Shown: positions 15,565 to 23,586 of the stretch, one piece after another
Numbering within the stretch: position 1 is the first letter of the stretch
Layout of the letters: each line of letters opens with the position of its first letter
Assembly (NCBI GenBank): GCA_937870825.1
Contig: CALMZO010000019.1
Coordinates: 1 to 32,190, forward strand
Source: an uncultured Chloroflexota bacterium
GTDB taxonomy: Bacteria > Chloroflexota > Anaerolineae > UBA4142 > SHND01
Length of the DNA stretch: 32,190 nucleotides
Reading direction: 5' to 3'
Position numbers and translations under genes: made by a program
Notes under the pieces: generated by a model
What the model was told of the DNA's origin: nothing
Seen by the model: the letters and a program-made list of their open reading frames with translations, nothing else
The model's database searches: none

Positions 15565-15852
15565 ATGTCTGCTTATGTTGTCGTCCTAGTCAATGTGCAT
15601 GACCCTGTCGCATACGAAGATTACAGAAAAGGTGTGCCTGCGACGCTCGCGCTGTACGACGGAAAATATCTCGCGCGCGGCGGCGCGGTGGAAATTCTCG
15701 AAGGCGATTGGAAACCCGAACGCTTTGTGATTTTGGAATTTCCGAGCGTCGAACGCGCAAAACAGTGGTGGTCTTCGCCCGAATACCGCGCGATTGTTGG
15801 CATTCGCTATGACAATGCGACTTCGCAAATGATTGTGGTGCAAGGCGTTTGA
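15565..15852 (+). CDS. DUF1330 family protein
   Basis: A 95-residue protein matching the DUF1330 ferredoxin-like (dimeric alpha-beta barrel) pattern: YVVVLVNVHDPVAYEDY at the start, GGAVEILEGDW in the middle and FPSVERAKQWWSSPEY in the last third. The biochemical role of the family is unknown and members are often found near catabolic genes. Start ATG 15565 follows AAGGGG. Two short hairpins follow the stop, before the PaaK-like ligase gene. Confidence 0.92.
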   Translation: MSAYVVVLVNVHDPVAYEDYRKGVPATLALYDGKYLARGGAVEILEGDWKPERFVILEFPSVERAKQWWSSPEYRAIVGIRYDNATSQMIVVQGV

Positions 15853-15854
15853 TG

Positions 15855-15897
15855 TTTTCGCCGCAAGCGAAAACTCAAGTTTTTGCTTTGCAAAAAC
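15855..15897 (+). other. Two adjacent short hairpins
   Basis: TTTTCGC/GCGAAAA (7-bp stem, 5-nt loop, 15855-15873) is followed by GTTTTTGC/GCAAAAAC (8-bp stem, 3-nt loop, 15879-15897). They fill the 52-nt gap between the DUF1330 gene and the PaaK-like gene. The role is unknown. Confidence 0.6.
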
Positions 15898-15904
15898 ATT
15901 GACA

Positions 15905-17224
15905 ATGCCGCACGAATTTTGGAATTCGGCGATTGAAACGCTCGGCGCCCATGAATTGGAACGCCGCAACGAAGCGCTGCTCGCGCAACAATTCGCGTAC
16001 GTGATGGCGCACAGCGCGTTTTATCAAAAAAAATTTGCGAACGTCGAATACATTTCCAATCGAACCGAACTCGCCGAATTGCCGTTCACCGAAAAAGACG
16101 AACTGCGCGTCAGCCAAGAAGAATTTCCTCCGTTCGGCGATTACCTCACAACCTTTCCCGAAGAAATTTCACGCGTGCACAAAACGTCCGGCACAACGGG
16201 ACGCCCCTTGTACATTGCGCTCACGCGGCGCGACATTGAAACGACGCACGAGTGCGGCGCGCGCGCATACTTCGCGGCGGGTTTGCGCGCGGGCGACCGC
16301 GTGGTGCATTGTTTGAATTATCAACTGTGGGCGGGCGGCGTCACCGACCATCTCTCACTCGAACGCGTAGGCGCGACGGTGATTCCATTTGGCGTTGGCA
16401 ACACAACCGCGCTTGTGCGTACGATTCGCGATTTGCAAGCGAACGCGATTTCTGCAACGCCATCGTACCTCGTCCATCTCGCCGACAGCGTGCGCGACGT
16501 ATTGCATCTCGAACCGCGCGAACTCGGTCTACGCAAAGGATTTTTTGGCGGCGAACCCGGCTTGCAAAATCCGAGCGTGCGCGAAAAAATCGAACAAACG
16601 TGGAACCTGCGCGCGATGGATGCGAATTACGGCATGGCAGATGTGCTTTCGATTTTCGGCGCAGAGTGCGAGGTGCGCGACGGGCTGCATTTTCACGGAC
16701 AGGGCGCGCTGCTCGTCGAATTGCTCGACCCCGCGACGCTGCAACCCATCGAAATCAAAACGGGCGCGCGCGGCGAATTGGTGTACACGAATCTGACGCG
16801 CCAGGCACAGCCGTTGGTGCGTTATCGCTCACGCGACGCCGCCGAAATTGTTTCCGCCGAACCGTGCGACTGCGGGCGCACCGGGTTTCGTTTTCGCGTA
16901 TTGGGACGCAGCGATGACATGGTGGTTGTGCGCGGCGTCAATGTGTTTCCGGCGGCGATTGCCCAAATTCTCGCGGAAATGCCGCAAGAACTTGGCGGCG
17001 AATTTCAAATCGTCCTCGATGCACCGCCGCCGTACAACGAACTGCCGTTGCGCGCCGAAATTCTTCTGCACGTTCAAGAACATGAATTTGCCGCGCTGCG
17101 CGAAAAAATTTTCCAAGCATTGCAGCAGCGTTTGAATTTTCGCGCGGCGATTGAATTCGTGCCGCAAGGAACGCTCCCGCGCACGGAGGACAAAACGAGT
17201 CGCGTAATAAAAAATTACATTTGA
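15905..17224 (+). CDS. Phenylacetate-CoA ligase-like adenylating enzyme
   Basis: A 439-residue protein of the PaaK branch of the AMP-binding superfamily. The P-loop TSGTTGR is at residues 94-100, the YGMADV region near 244-249, and GELVYTNLTRQAQPLVRYRSRD lies in the second half. EPCDCGRTG and LGRSDDMVVVRGVNVFP mark the C-terminal lid, and a Lys lies near the end (TEDKTSRVIK). It should activate an aryl or acyl acid to its CoA thioester. With the enoyl-CoA hydratase downstream it suggests acid degradation, but other paa genes are absent, so the substrate is open. I use ATG 15905, as an earlier start at 15833 would run through the hairpin region. No clear SD. Confidence 0.92.
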   Translation: MPHEFWNSAIETLGAHELERRNEALLAQQFAYVMAHSAFYQKKFANVEYISNRTELAELPFTEKDELRVSQEEFPPFGDYLTTFPEEISRVHKTSGTTGRPLYIALTRRDIETTHECGARAYFAAGLRAGDRVVHCLNYQLWAGGVTDHLSLERVGATVIPFGVGNTTALVRTIRDLQANAISATPSYLVHLADSVRDVLHLEPRELGLRKGFFGGEPGLQNPSVREKIEQTWNLRAMDANYGMADVLSIFGAECEVRDGLHFHGQGALLVELLDPATLQPIEIKTGARGELVYTNLTRQAQPLVRYRSRDAAEIVSAEPCDCGRTGFRFRVLGRSDDMVVVRGVNVFPAAIAQILAEMPQELGGEFQIVLDAPPPYNELPLRAEILLHVQEHEFAALREKIFQALQQRLNFRAAIEFVPQGTLPRTEDKTSRVIKNYI

Positions 17225-17262
17225 CATCTTGCGTTTGACGTTTCCTTCACACAGTCCGTCAA
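17221..17262 (+). repeat. Heptanucleotide repeat tract E (six units, inverted orientation)
   Basis: Units include CTTGCGT and TTGACGT at 7-nt spacing. The reverse complement reads ACGTCAA, which matches the words of tracts F and G. It overlaps the ligase stop (17222-17224). A looser continuation of four more heptads reaches ATG 17288. Confidence 0.65.
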
Positions 17263-17287
17263 AAATGAAATGTCAAGCGTCCCTCAT

Positions 17288-18061
17288 ATGCCTGACTTGC
17301 TCATCGAATCCGCGAACCAAATTCTCACCATCACGTTCAATCGTCCGCGTGTGATGAATGCGTTGACGTGGGAGATGGTGCGCGAATGCAAGCGCGCGTT
17401 GAACGATGTCGCGCGGGATGGCAAAACGCGCGCGGTGATTTTGCGCGGCGCAGGCGAAAATTTTTGCGCGGGCGCGGACATTCGCGTCGAAAAAAATTGC
17501 GCGCTCGTCGAGTATCGTGATTTCGTCAGCGACATTCAAGACCTTACGCGCGCGCTGCAAAACATGGACGCGGTTTCGATTGCGGCGATTCAAGGATATT
17601 GTCTCGGCGGCGGCAGTGAAATCGCCTGCGCGTGCGATTTGCGGGTGGCGAGCGAGGACGCGCGTATCGGTTTTCCTGAAGTGAGCATCGGACTCACGAC
17701 GACAAGCGGCATGACGCATTTGCTCCCGCGCTTGATTGGCATGACGCGCGCAAAGGAAATGATGTTGACGGGAGATGCGATAGACGCGCAGACTGCTGAA
17801 CGCGTCGGATTGGTGAATCGCGTTGTGGCGCGTGAACTGCTCGATGCCACCGCGATGCAACTTGCGGAAAAAATAAAATCGCGCGCGCCGCTCGCCGCCG
17901 CAACCCAAAAACATCTGCTTGATGCGGGCGCGGACATTTCCCTCGAAGCCGCGCTGAAAATAGAAGTGGACGCAATTCTCACCACGTTTGCGTCCCACGA
18001 TGGGCAAGAAGGCATGACCGCATTTATCGAAAAACGCGCGCCGCGATTCGTGGGAGAATGA
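17288..18061 (+). CDS. Enoyl-CoA hydratase/isomerase (crotonase family)
   Basis: A 257-residue crotonase. The oxyanion-hole segments are FCAGADI (59-65) and GYCLGGGSEIA (103-113). Both catalytic Glu of true hydratases are present, E111 in GSEIA and E131 in FPEVS. It would hydrate trans-2-enoyl-CoA in beta-oxidation or the degradation of an acid activated by the upstream ligase. I prefer ATG 17288 over ATG 17270 because the earlier one lies within heptamer repeat DNA and adds residues not typical of the family. Neither has a clear SD. The stop overlaps the next gene in an ATGA junction. Confidence 0.92.
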   Translation: MPDLLIESANQILTITFNRPRVMNALTWEMVRECKRALNDVARDGKTRAVILRGAGENFCAGADIRVEKNCALVEYRDFVSDIQDLTRALQNMDAVSIAAIQGYCLGGGSEIACACDLRVASEDARIGFPEVSIGLTTTSGMTHLLPRLIGMTRAKEMMLTGDAIDAQTAERVGLVNRVVARELLDATAMQLAEKIKSRAPLAAATQKHLLDAGADISLEAALKIEVDAILTTFASHDGQEGMTAFIEKRAPRFVGE

Positions 18062-18876
18062 TAGAGAGATCGAGTGAGAGAGTGAAGCGAGCAACGTCAA
18101 ACGTCAAGCGTGAAGCGTCAAACAAAAAATCGCGTAGCAGGCGTTCCCTACCGCCGTCGGAACCAATCAAGAAAACGATTGGCTTGCTGCAAGAACGTTC
18201 GTTACACGCCGCGCTGAAAAAATGGTACGCCCAGCCCGGCGATGAACTGGAAGTGCCGCTCGATGGTTTTCACATTGACATTGTGCGCGGCGATTTGCTC
18301 ATCGAAATTCAGACGCGCAATTTTTTTGCGCTGAAAAAAAAACTCCCGAAACTGCTGGAGCAGCGCCGCTTGCGCCTCGTGCATCCGATTGCCCAGGAGA
18401 AATGGCTCGTGCGCGTCGCGGCGGACGGCATCACGGAAATCTCGCGGCGGCGTTCCCCGAAACGCGGAACCTTTCATGACATTTTCGACGAACTCGTCCA
18501 CATTCCTCAACTGCTCGCGCATCCCAATTTTTCGCTCGACATTCTGTTGATTCGTCAGGAAGAAATTCGCAGGGTGCGAAGCACCAACGAAAAGCCCGCC
18601 AAGCGCACGCGCTTTTTTCGCGAGTGGGACCGTCACGACCATCGCTTGGGACAAGTCATTGACTCGCGTTTGATACAATCGCTCGCCGACCTCCGCGCGT
18701 TTCTCCCCACCAATCTTCCCGCGCCTTTCACCAACCGCGACCTCGCCCGCGCGTTGGGCGGACCTTATTCGCGCGCGCAAAGTATGACGTACGTGATGCG
18801 GCAGATTGGGATTTTGGAAATGGTGGGGAAACGCGGACGTTCATTGCTATATATCCCGAAAAGAAACGGAAGCTAA
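18058..18876 (+). CDS. Unknown protein, PD-(D/E)XK-like core plus winged helix
   Basis: A 272-residue protein. Residues 1-23 are encoded by the heptamer tract F and are basic and Ser-rich. Next comes LLQERSLHAALKKWY, then a strand pattern GFHIDIVRGDLLIEIQTRNF (near residues 70-89) that looks like a PD-(D/E)XK nuclease core with D..ExQ in place of ExK. The C-terminal 60 residues (FTNRDLARALG ... YVMRQIGILEMVGKRGRSLLYIPK) look like a winged helix. The stop lies 2 nt before the restriction endonuclease start, so the genes are likely coupled. ATG 18058 overlaps the hydratase stop. A later GTG at 18082 is possible. Nuclease activity is inference and the Lys is missing. Confidence 0.75.
   Translation: MIERSSERVKRATSNVKREASNKKSRSRRSLPPSEPIKKTIGLLQERSLHAALKKWYAQPGDELEVPLDGFHIDIVRGDLLIEIQTRNFFALKKKLPKLLEQRRLRLVHPIAQEKWLVRVAADGITEISRRRSPKRGTFHDIFDELVHIPQLLAHPNFSLDILLIRQEEIRRVRSTNEKPAKRTRFFREWDRHDHRLGQVIDSRLIQSLADLRAFLPTNLPAPFTNRDLARALGGPYSRAQSMTYVMRQIGILEMVGKRGRSLLYIPKRNGS
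18063..18125 (+). repeat. Heptanucleotide repeat tract F (about nine units), coding the N terminus
   Basis: Six clear units at 18084-18125 (GAAGCGA, GCAACGT, CAAACGT, CAAGCGT, GAAGCGT, CAAACAA), with three looser GA-rich ones before them. The tract is in the reading frame at the start of the unknown protein at 18058. Confidence 0.85.
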
Positions 18877-18878
18877 CA

Positions 18879-19643
18879 ATGGAACAAGAACCAACTTGGA
18901 CAAAAGTGGAAGAAGCGAGATGGAAAAGGCAGATAAAAGAACTTTTTGCCACCAAGTTAAACGCGGCATACGCGGAATATGGTAGCCCGCTAGAAGTAGG
19001 AAACCATTTGGGCGAGATATTGCGCTCTGTGGAACTAGAGGCGGTGCGCTTGGTAGTGCCGAGGGCTGCGCGGAAATGGGCAAGCCCAGAGAATCGCGAA
19101 TTGTGGGAAGAGATAATTCGTGACGAACAAAAATTGTTCGAATTGCGGGTTATAGGTACGAGCGTTGCAAATACGTTGAGACCGCTTGCTGGAAATACAT
19201 TCGCAGAATGGGTGATGCAAGTGTTGAATGTGAGTTTGGAGGAGAGAGAAATTCCTGTCCGATGTATTACGAAAGGACCAATCAAACATGCGCTTGGCAA
19301 AAGATTGATCGTCCAAGACTTGGATTACAAACCCGATATTGATATTGTTGTCGTCCAAGTCCCATCAGAACAACCCGTTGCAATCATTTCCGTCAAGACC
19401 ACGCTTGCCGAACGCGTAATGCAAACCATCAATTGGCGGCGGTTCAAAGAACAACTTCCGCAAGATGTTCGCTCGATTAAACTCTATTTGGTGACTGCAT
19501 GGGAAACGTATGGCGCGGGAAATGCAAACCGCACGCGTGTTCAAGAACTGGATGGCGTCTACGTCTGCAACCCCAATGCCAACTTGTACGGTGTCATCAA
19601 ACCGTTCTCTGCTTTGATTGAGGATTTACAACAATTGCTGTGA
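18879..19643 (+). CDS. Type II restriction endonuclease, PD-(D/E)XK type
   Basis: A 254-residue protein with an N-terminal helical part and a nuclease core. A Glu or acidic helix (NTFAEWVMQVL near 107-117) is followed by PDIDIVVV (near 150-157) and AIISVKTTLAERV (near 168-180). The Asp and the xVK with the following T and R/V pattern recall BsaWI-like enzymes that cut CCGG-cored sites, but I do not claim the specificity. It is adjacent to, and convergent with, a DNA methyltransferase, one nt apart. ATG 18879 comes 2 nt after the preceding gene and there is no own promoter visible, so expression likely rides on upstream transcription. The DNA is poorer in CGCG words than its neighbours, which fits horizontal transfer. 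Confidence 0.85.
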   Translation: MEQEPTWTKVEEARWKRQIKELFATKLNAAYAEYGSPLEVGNHLGEILRSVELEAVRLVVPRAARKWASPENRELWEEIIRDEQKLFELRVIGTSVANTLRPLAGNTFAEWVMQVLNVSLEEREIPVRCITKGPIKHALGKRLIVQDLDYKPDIDIVVVQVPSEQPVAIISVKTTLAERVMQTINWRRFKEQLPQDVRSIKLYLVTAWETYGAGNANRTRVQELDGVYVCNPNANLYGVIKPFSALIEDLQQLL

Positions 19644-19644
19644 A

Positions 19645-21261
19645 TTAAATCTTGCGGAGCAGAACTATGCTTTCGCGACGCATCGTCTTGCTTTTAAGCC
19701 CAGGAATGTTTGTAGGGCTGTTTTCAAGCGGCATACGTTTGTTCGGGATTGTTCGGTACAAAATTCCATGTGTGACACAGCCCAATTCCTCACAGAGCTC
19801 CGAAATAATCAAGTCGGTTTTCAAATTCACGTCTTTGACGGTGCGATTGCCGACAATGATGGCGAAATAACGGTTCGGTTTTAGGATACGGACTCCTTGG
19901 CACAATGCCTCATTCAAATCCCAAAAAAAAGTCAAAACATCATTCGCACGGTCAAAATCACGTTCCGCAATGAGGTTGACACTTTGCGCGAGCAAAGGCG
20001 AGCGACTTGAGGCCCACGCGTTCAAATCAACTCCGCGGTTGCCCCCTCTGCCTCCCAAAAGAAGCGTGTCAATATCTTTGCGTTCATTGGGTACTAGCCC
20101 CAGCCATTGTGCAGAGAGTCGCGAAAATTGTCCGTAAGCAACAGTAGTGCGACTGTCGCCATAGGGCGGAGAGGTCAATATAAAATCCACTGATTCATCT
20201 GGAATCTCATTCGTCTTGGTTGAATCTCCATGAACGATTTTGATTTGCGCCGATTCGTCAAAATCTGTGAAATATGTCAGCATACCCTCGATGTTGCGCC
20301 GAGCGATTCGTAAAAACTCGCCAAATAGATCCAACGTAACGCCATGCGCGACTTTGCCTTTGTCTCGCACGAGTTTGAATTCGTTGTCTTTGGTAAAAGA
20401 TGCTTTGCGAACAATTTCACTGAACGCGACAAGGAAAAAGTTTCTTACTTTAGCATCAGACAAAGATTCAATCGAACACTTGATGGCGTTGAGCGTTGAT
20501 GCGGCGCTGCGCGAGAACCAGAATTCAAGATTCGAATTTTGCGTGAACGTAATTGGGCGCTGCGGATTGGTCTTGTACGTCTTTATAATCTGTTCCAGCT
20601 CCACATGCAGAATGTCGGGTGCGATGGGCGTCGTTTTGACTTGAGCAATCAATACCGCAAGTGGGTTCAGTTCAATCCCAATCACATTGCGTCCTGATAA
20701 AACCGACTCGACAAGCGTTGTACCCGAACCACAAAAAATGTCTATAACCGTTTCGCCGGGGCGCGAGAATTCGAGAATCAATTTTCTCGCTACCTGCGGA
20801 ATGAACATGGCGGGGTACGTATGAATCCCATGTGTAAAAGTTTTTGTGTTGAACTTGCGGAATTCCCATTCGCTCAACCATTCTGCGATGGAGGTGTGTG
20901 GACGATATTCGTGGTTATGCGCTTTTGATATGGTTCGAGAAACTGTTGCAATGGGTTCACGCCTAGCGGATATGCCTGAAACAAACGCGTCATTTCCGAA
21001 CAAGTCGCGCTGTCGTACTTCTTTGGCTGTGCGTGCTTTTGTTTTGTATTGGCTGGGATTCTGAGGCGCCTTGATGAATTTGCTTCCCTGAACATACTTG
21101 GTCAGGTCAGCTTTGAGGAAACGCCGCTGCCCTCCTGGGGTACGGGTAGAATGGATGAGTCCCTTTTCTTCCATTCGATACAGAGTGGAAATGCTGACCC
21201 CAAGAAAATCGGCCGCCTGGCGCGAGTTGATTCGTTCGTATATTTCGGTTTGCTTTTTCAT
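19645..21261 (-). CDS. DNA methyltransferase with N-terminal excisionase/MerR-type HTH
   Basis: A 538-residue protein. Residues 11-56 (INSRQAADFLGVSISTLYRMEEKG ... GGQRRF) form an excisionase/MerR-like helix-turn-helix. The methyltransferase part has the motif X-like block THGIHTYPAMFIPQ (about 143-156), motif I DIFCGSGT (174-181) and GIELNPL for SAM binding, and motif IV TSPPY (363-367), typical of N4-cytosine or N6-adenine amino-MTases. With motif I before IV and about 180 residues between them, the target-recognition part probably lies there, as in alpha-type order. It protects DNA from the endonuclease at 18879. ATG 21261 is preferred over 21288. A TATAAT lies 16 nt upstream. The HTH could autoregulate. 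Confidence 0.9.
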   Translation of the reverse strand: MKKQTEIYERINSRQAADFLGVSISTLYRMEEKGLIHSTRTPGGQRRFLKADLTKYVQGSKFIKAPQNPSQYKTKARTAKEVRQRDLFGNDAFVSGISARREPIATVSRTISKAHNHEYRPHTSIAEWLSEWEFRKFNTKTFTHGIHTYPAMFIPQVARKLILEFSRPGETVIDIFCGSGTTLVESVLSGRNVIGIELNPLAVLIAQVKTTPIAPDILHVELEQIIKTYKTNPQRPITFTQNSNLEFWFSRSAASTLNAIKCSIESLSDAKVRNFFLVAFSEIVRKASFTKDNEFKLVRDKGKVAHGVTLDLFGEFLRIARRNIEGMLTYFTDFDESAQIKIVHGDSTKTNEIPDESVDFILTSPPYGDSRTTVAYGQFSRLSAQWLGLVPNERKDIDTLLLGGRGGNRGVDLNAWASSRSPLLAQSVNLIAERDFDRANDVLTFFWDLNEALCQGVRILKPNRYFAIIVGNRTVKDVNLKTDLIISELCEELGCVTHGILYRTIPNKRMPLENSPTNIPGLKSKTMRRESIVLLRKI

Positions 21262-21276
21262 ATTCTCGATACAGAA

Positions 21277-21282
21277 ATTATA
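21277..21282 (-). promoter_or_regulatory. -10 hexamer for the methyltransferase gene
   Basis: TATAAT on the minus strand, 16 nt before the ATG at 21261. The matching -35 is weak (CTGAAT at 17 nt). A TTGACA 7 nt upstream is too close to pair with it. Confidence 0.45.
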
Positions 21283-21318
21283 CAACACTTGTCAAGACTA
21301 TTCAGCCCGTTTCTGGTC

Positions 21319-22374
21319 ATGCGCCAAATCCTCCACCTCGACCTCGACGCGTTTTATGCGACGGTCGAAATGTTATTGAATCCCGCGCTGCGCGGCAAAC
21401 CGCTCATCGTCGCGATGGGTGATGTGAATACGCGCGGCGTGGTGGCGACGTGTTCGTACGAGGCGCGCAAGTTTGGCGTTCACAGCGCGATGGGTTTGCG
21501 CGAGGCGAAACGTTTGTGTCCGCAAGCGATGGTCGTTCCCGTGCGCCACAAAATCTATGAGGAACATTCCGCGCGCGTCATGAATCTCTTGCGCGAAATG
21601 TCGCCGTTGGTCGAACAGGTTTCGATTGACGAAGCGTACTTGGAAATCGAAGCGGAACGCGATGGTGCGGCAGTGGCGCGTGAAATTCAGCGAAGGATTC
21701 ACGACGAGCTGCAATTGTCCTGCACGATTTCCGTCGCGTCCAACAAACTCGTTTCCAAAATCGCGTGCAACACGGTAAAACCGCGCGGCTTTATCGTGAT
21801 TCCGAATGGCGACGAAGAGAAATTTCTCGCACCGTTACCTGTGGGGAAAATGCCCGGCGCGGGACAGGTCACGCGCGCGAAACTCAAAACGAAATGGAAC
21901 GTGGAAACGATTGCCGACTTGGCGAGCGTGCCGCTCGAAGCATTGCGCGCGGAATTTGGCAAGAACGGCGTTTCTTTGCGCGACGGCGCGCGGGGTTGGG
22001 ACGATTCGCCCATCGTGACCGAACGCGCGACAAAAAGTATCAGTCAAGAAAATACCTTTGACCGCGATGTGCGTACACGCGATGTTTTGGAAAAGTATCT
22101 GGACGAAATGAGCGCGCGTGTGGCGCGCGAATTGGCGAGTGAGGAATTAAAAGCGCGGACGATTGTTTTGAAATTGCGCTATGAAGATTTTACGACAATG
22201 ACGCGGCAAGTGACATTACGCGTGCCGACGGCGGACGAAGCGACAATTCGAAAATATGCGCGCGAATTATTGGCGCAGCATTGGGACACGCGTCGCGCGG
22301 TGCGGTTGCTTGGCGTGGGCGCGCATAATTTGATTGAAATTGAGGGGACGTGGCAGCTGGAATTGGAGATGTAA
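21319..22374 (+). CDS. dinB: DNA polymerase IV (Y family, DinB)
   Basis: A 351-residue translesion polymerase. The first metal motif is HLDLDAFYATVE (6-17), CSYEARKFGV follows, and the catalytic acidic pair lies in SIDEAYLE (near 107-114). The thumb motif GAGQVT and a little-finger domain follow. It lacks the proofreading domain and should copy damaged DNA. ATG 21319 is set by the family start. The longer reading from 21049 runs over the divergent methyltransferase gene. The 57-nt divergent spacer may hold promoters for both. No LexA-type palindrome was recognised. A bidirectional terminator follows. Confidence 0.95.
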   Translation: MRQILHLDLDAFYATVEMLLNPALRGKPLIVAMGDVNTRGVVATCSYEARKFGVHSAMGLREAKRLCPQAMVVPVRHKIYEEHSARVMNLLREMSPLVEQVSIDEAYLEIEAERDGAAVAREIQRRIHDELQLSCTISVASNKLVSKIACNTVKPRGFIVIPNGDEEKFLAPLPVGKMPGAGQVTRAKLKTKWNVETIADLASVPLEALRAEFGKNGVSLRDGARGWDDSPIVTERATKSISQENTFDRDVRTRDVLEKYLDEMSARVARELASEELKARTIVLKLRYEDFTTMTRQVTLRVPTADEATIRKYARELLAQHWDTRRAVRLLGVGAHNLIEIEGTWQLELEM

Positions 22375-22375
22375 C

Positions 22376-22419
22376 AAAAAAACGGGACGATGCCTCGCAA
22401 CATCGTCCCGTCATTTTTT
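22376..22419. terminator. Bidirectional rho-independent terminator
   Basis: A perfect 10-bp stem CGGGACGATG/CATCGTCCCG with an 8-nt loop, preceded by seven A and followed by six T. It lies between convergent dinB and the small membrane protein at 22461. Confidence 0.9.
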
Positions 22420-22460
22420 GACCCGCCGCGAAACCTGGATTGTGCATCCGTGCGGGCGGG

Positions 22461-22685
22461 TCAGAACAAGCCGCGCACAATCAACGCGAATCCCACAATC
22501 AACATCGGTATTCCCACGATTGCGCCGATGATGGTCAACGTCAGGAGCAAGCCCACAATCAACAACACAAAGCCCAACACGACCGCGAGCAAGCGTCCCG
22601 TCATTCCCAAAATAAAGGTGACGAGCTGCCACAACCACGCGAACGGCGCGAAAAGAATCGGTATTGTTTTTGTTCCGGTTGTCAT
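22461..22685 (-). CDS. Small membrane protein, two TM segments
   Basis: A 74-residue protein with a short polar start, a hydrophobic segment near 15-25 and a long, almost unbroken hydrophobic region from about 32 to 70, probably two helices with GIPMLIVG between them. SD AAGGA lies 9 nt before ATG 22685. The likely operon partner is the LiaF-like TM protein at 22761, with a hairpin in the gap. No function can be given. Confidence 0.75.
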   Translation of the reverse strand: MTTGTKTIPILFAPFAWLWQLVTFILGMTGRLLAVVLGFVLLIVGLLLTLTIIGAIVGIPMLIVGFALIVRGLF

Positions 22686-22718
22686 TATTTATTTTCCTTT
22701 CTGCGATGTTCTACGTGA

Positions 22719-22755
22719 CGAGACGTGCGAGGTTTCAAAAACCTCGCACGTCTCG
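22719..22755. repeat. 17-bp perfect palindromic hairpin between two membrane-protein genes
   Basis: A 17-bp stem with a 3-nt loop, containing GACGTGCGAGGTTT and its complement. It lies in the gap between the two minus-strand membrane protein genes. There is no T run for the minus direction. It looks like a REP/BIME-style unit or processing stem. Confidence 0.75.
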
Positions 22756-22760
22756 TACAA

Positions 22761-23270
22761 TCACGCGCGTTTCCAAAATGCCTGCGCGAGAAAAATCACG
22801 CCGAGCAAAATGAGCAGCAGGGGCCAATACTGCCCGAACATTCCGAGCGCGCCAAAGAACGAAGCGAAAATCAAAAACGCGGCGACGCTCATCAAAATCG
22901 GCGTGCCGCCCGCAATGATTGCCTGACGCAAATTGCCCTGCATCAGAAACATCAGAAAGATGCCGACGCCGACAAAGCCGGGAAACAATGTCCACGCGTA
23001 CGCCCAACTGCCCCAATTGTTGGTCGCGTTTTGCCAAAACAATAACGCGCCGAGTCCCAGGAGAATCGCCGCAGGAACCATCATGCCCGGGGCCCATGTC
23101 AGCAGCGCGCCGAGCAAAAAGAGTACGCCAATGCCGACGATGATGAGGGGCCAATTGTTTTCATTCACCGAAAAGGCGCGCAGCGCGGGGACGAATTGGA
23201 TGGCAAACAAATAGATGCCCAACAGAATCAAAATGACTGCGGCGACGACGCGCCCGCGCACTTGTGCCAT
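22761..23270 (-). CDS. LiaI/LiaF-type transmembrane protein
   Basis: A 169-residue protein with about six hydrophobic segments and short Gly/Pro/Trp turns. It begins MAQVRGRVVAAVILILLGIYLFAI and continues NWPLIIVGIGVLFLLGALLTW, the pattern of the LiaI/LiaF-like TM region (DUF5668). Related proteins sense cell-envelope stress with two-component systems. SD GGAGG precedes ATG 23270. It is divergent from the ECF sigma gene, 316 nt away. The C-terminal soluble domain of true LiaF is missing. Confidence 0.8.
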   Translation of the reverse strand: MAQVRGRVVAAVILILLGIYLFAIQFVPALRAFSVNENNWPLIIVGIGVLFLLGALLTWAPGMMVPAAILLGLGALLFWQNATNNWGSWAYAWTLFPGFVGVGIFLMFLMQGNLRQAIIAGGTPILMSVAAFLIFASFFGALGMFGQYWPLLLILLGVIFLAQAFWKRA

Positions 23271-23586
23271 GGCTTGCCTCCGTGCAAATTGAATTTTGTT
23301 CTGATTTTCTGCCGATTTTCTCTTTTACGCAACCGGTCGTGCTACACGTTATAGTCAATTCAATTAGAGTTCGTAGCATCGGACCTGAGCATTAATGCGG
23401 TTACCGCCATTCAACTCGCTGAAGCGTAGAATCCATCATACGACTTTAATTTGAGAACTCTGTTAGAGTGGGACACAATTGCGTTGCAACTTTTCTCGAG
23501 CGCAATGTGTATATCCAATAATGATGCACAAAGCGGCAATTTTGCGTCCGGCGCAATCTTGGACAGTTCGCGCCGTCACTCGCGTA
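23271..23586. other. Divergent spacer, no gene seen
   Basis: This 316-nt spacer lies between the TM protein and the ECF sigma factor. It is AT-richer than the coding DNA. A short inverted repeat ACTCT-GTT-AGAGT sits at 23457-23469. No convincing promoter pair or small gene was found. It may hold an autoregulated ECF promoter, not proven by eye. Confidence 0.6.

Noticed and set aside
18879..19643. Naming the endonuclease a WCCGGW cutter
   Set aside because: The similarity to BsaWI is by pattern only. Such sites also occur in the window, which is neither for nor against a protected host.
21285..21300. TTGACA near the methyltransferase TATAAT as a full promoter
   Set aside because: The spacing is 7 nt instead of about 17, so the two cannot form one promoter.
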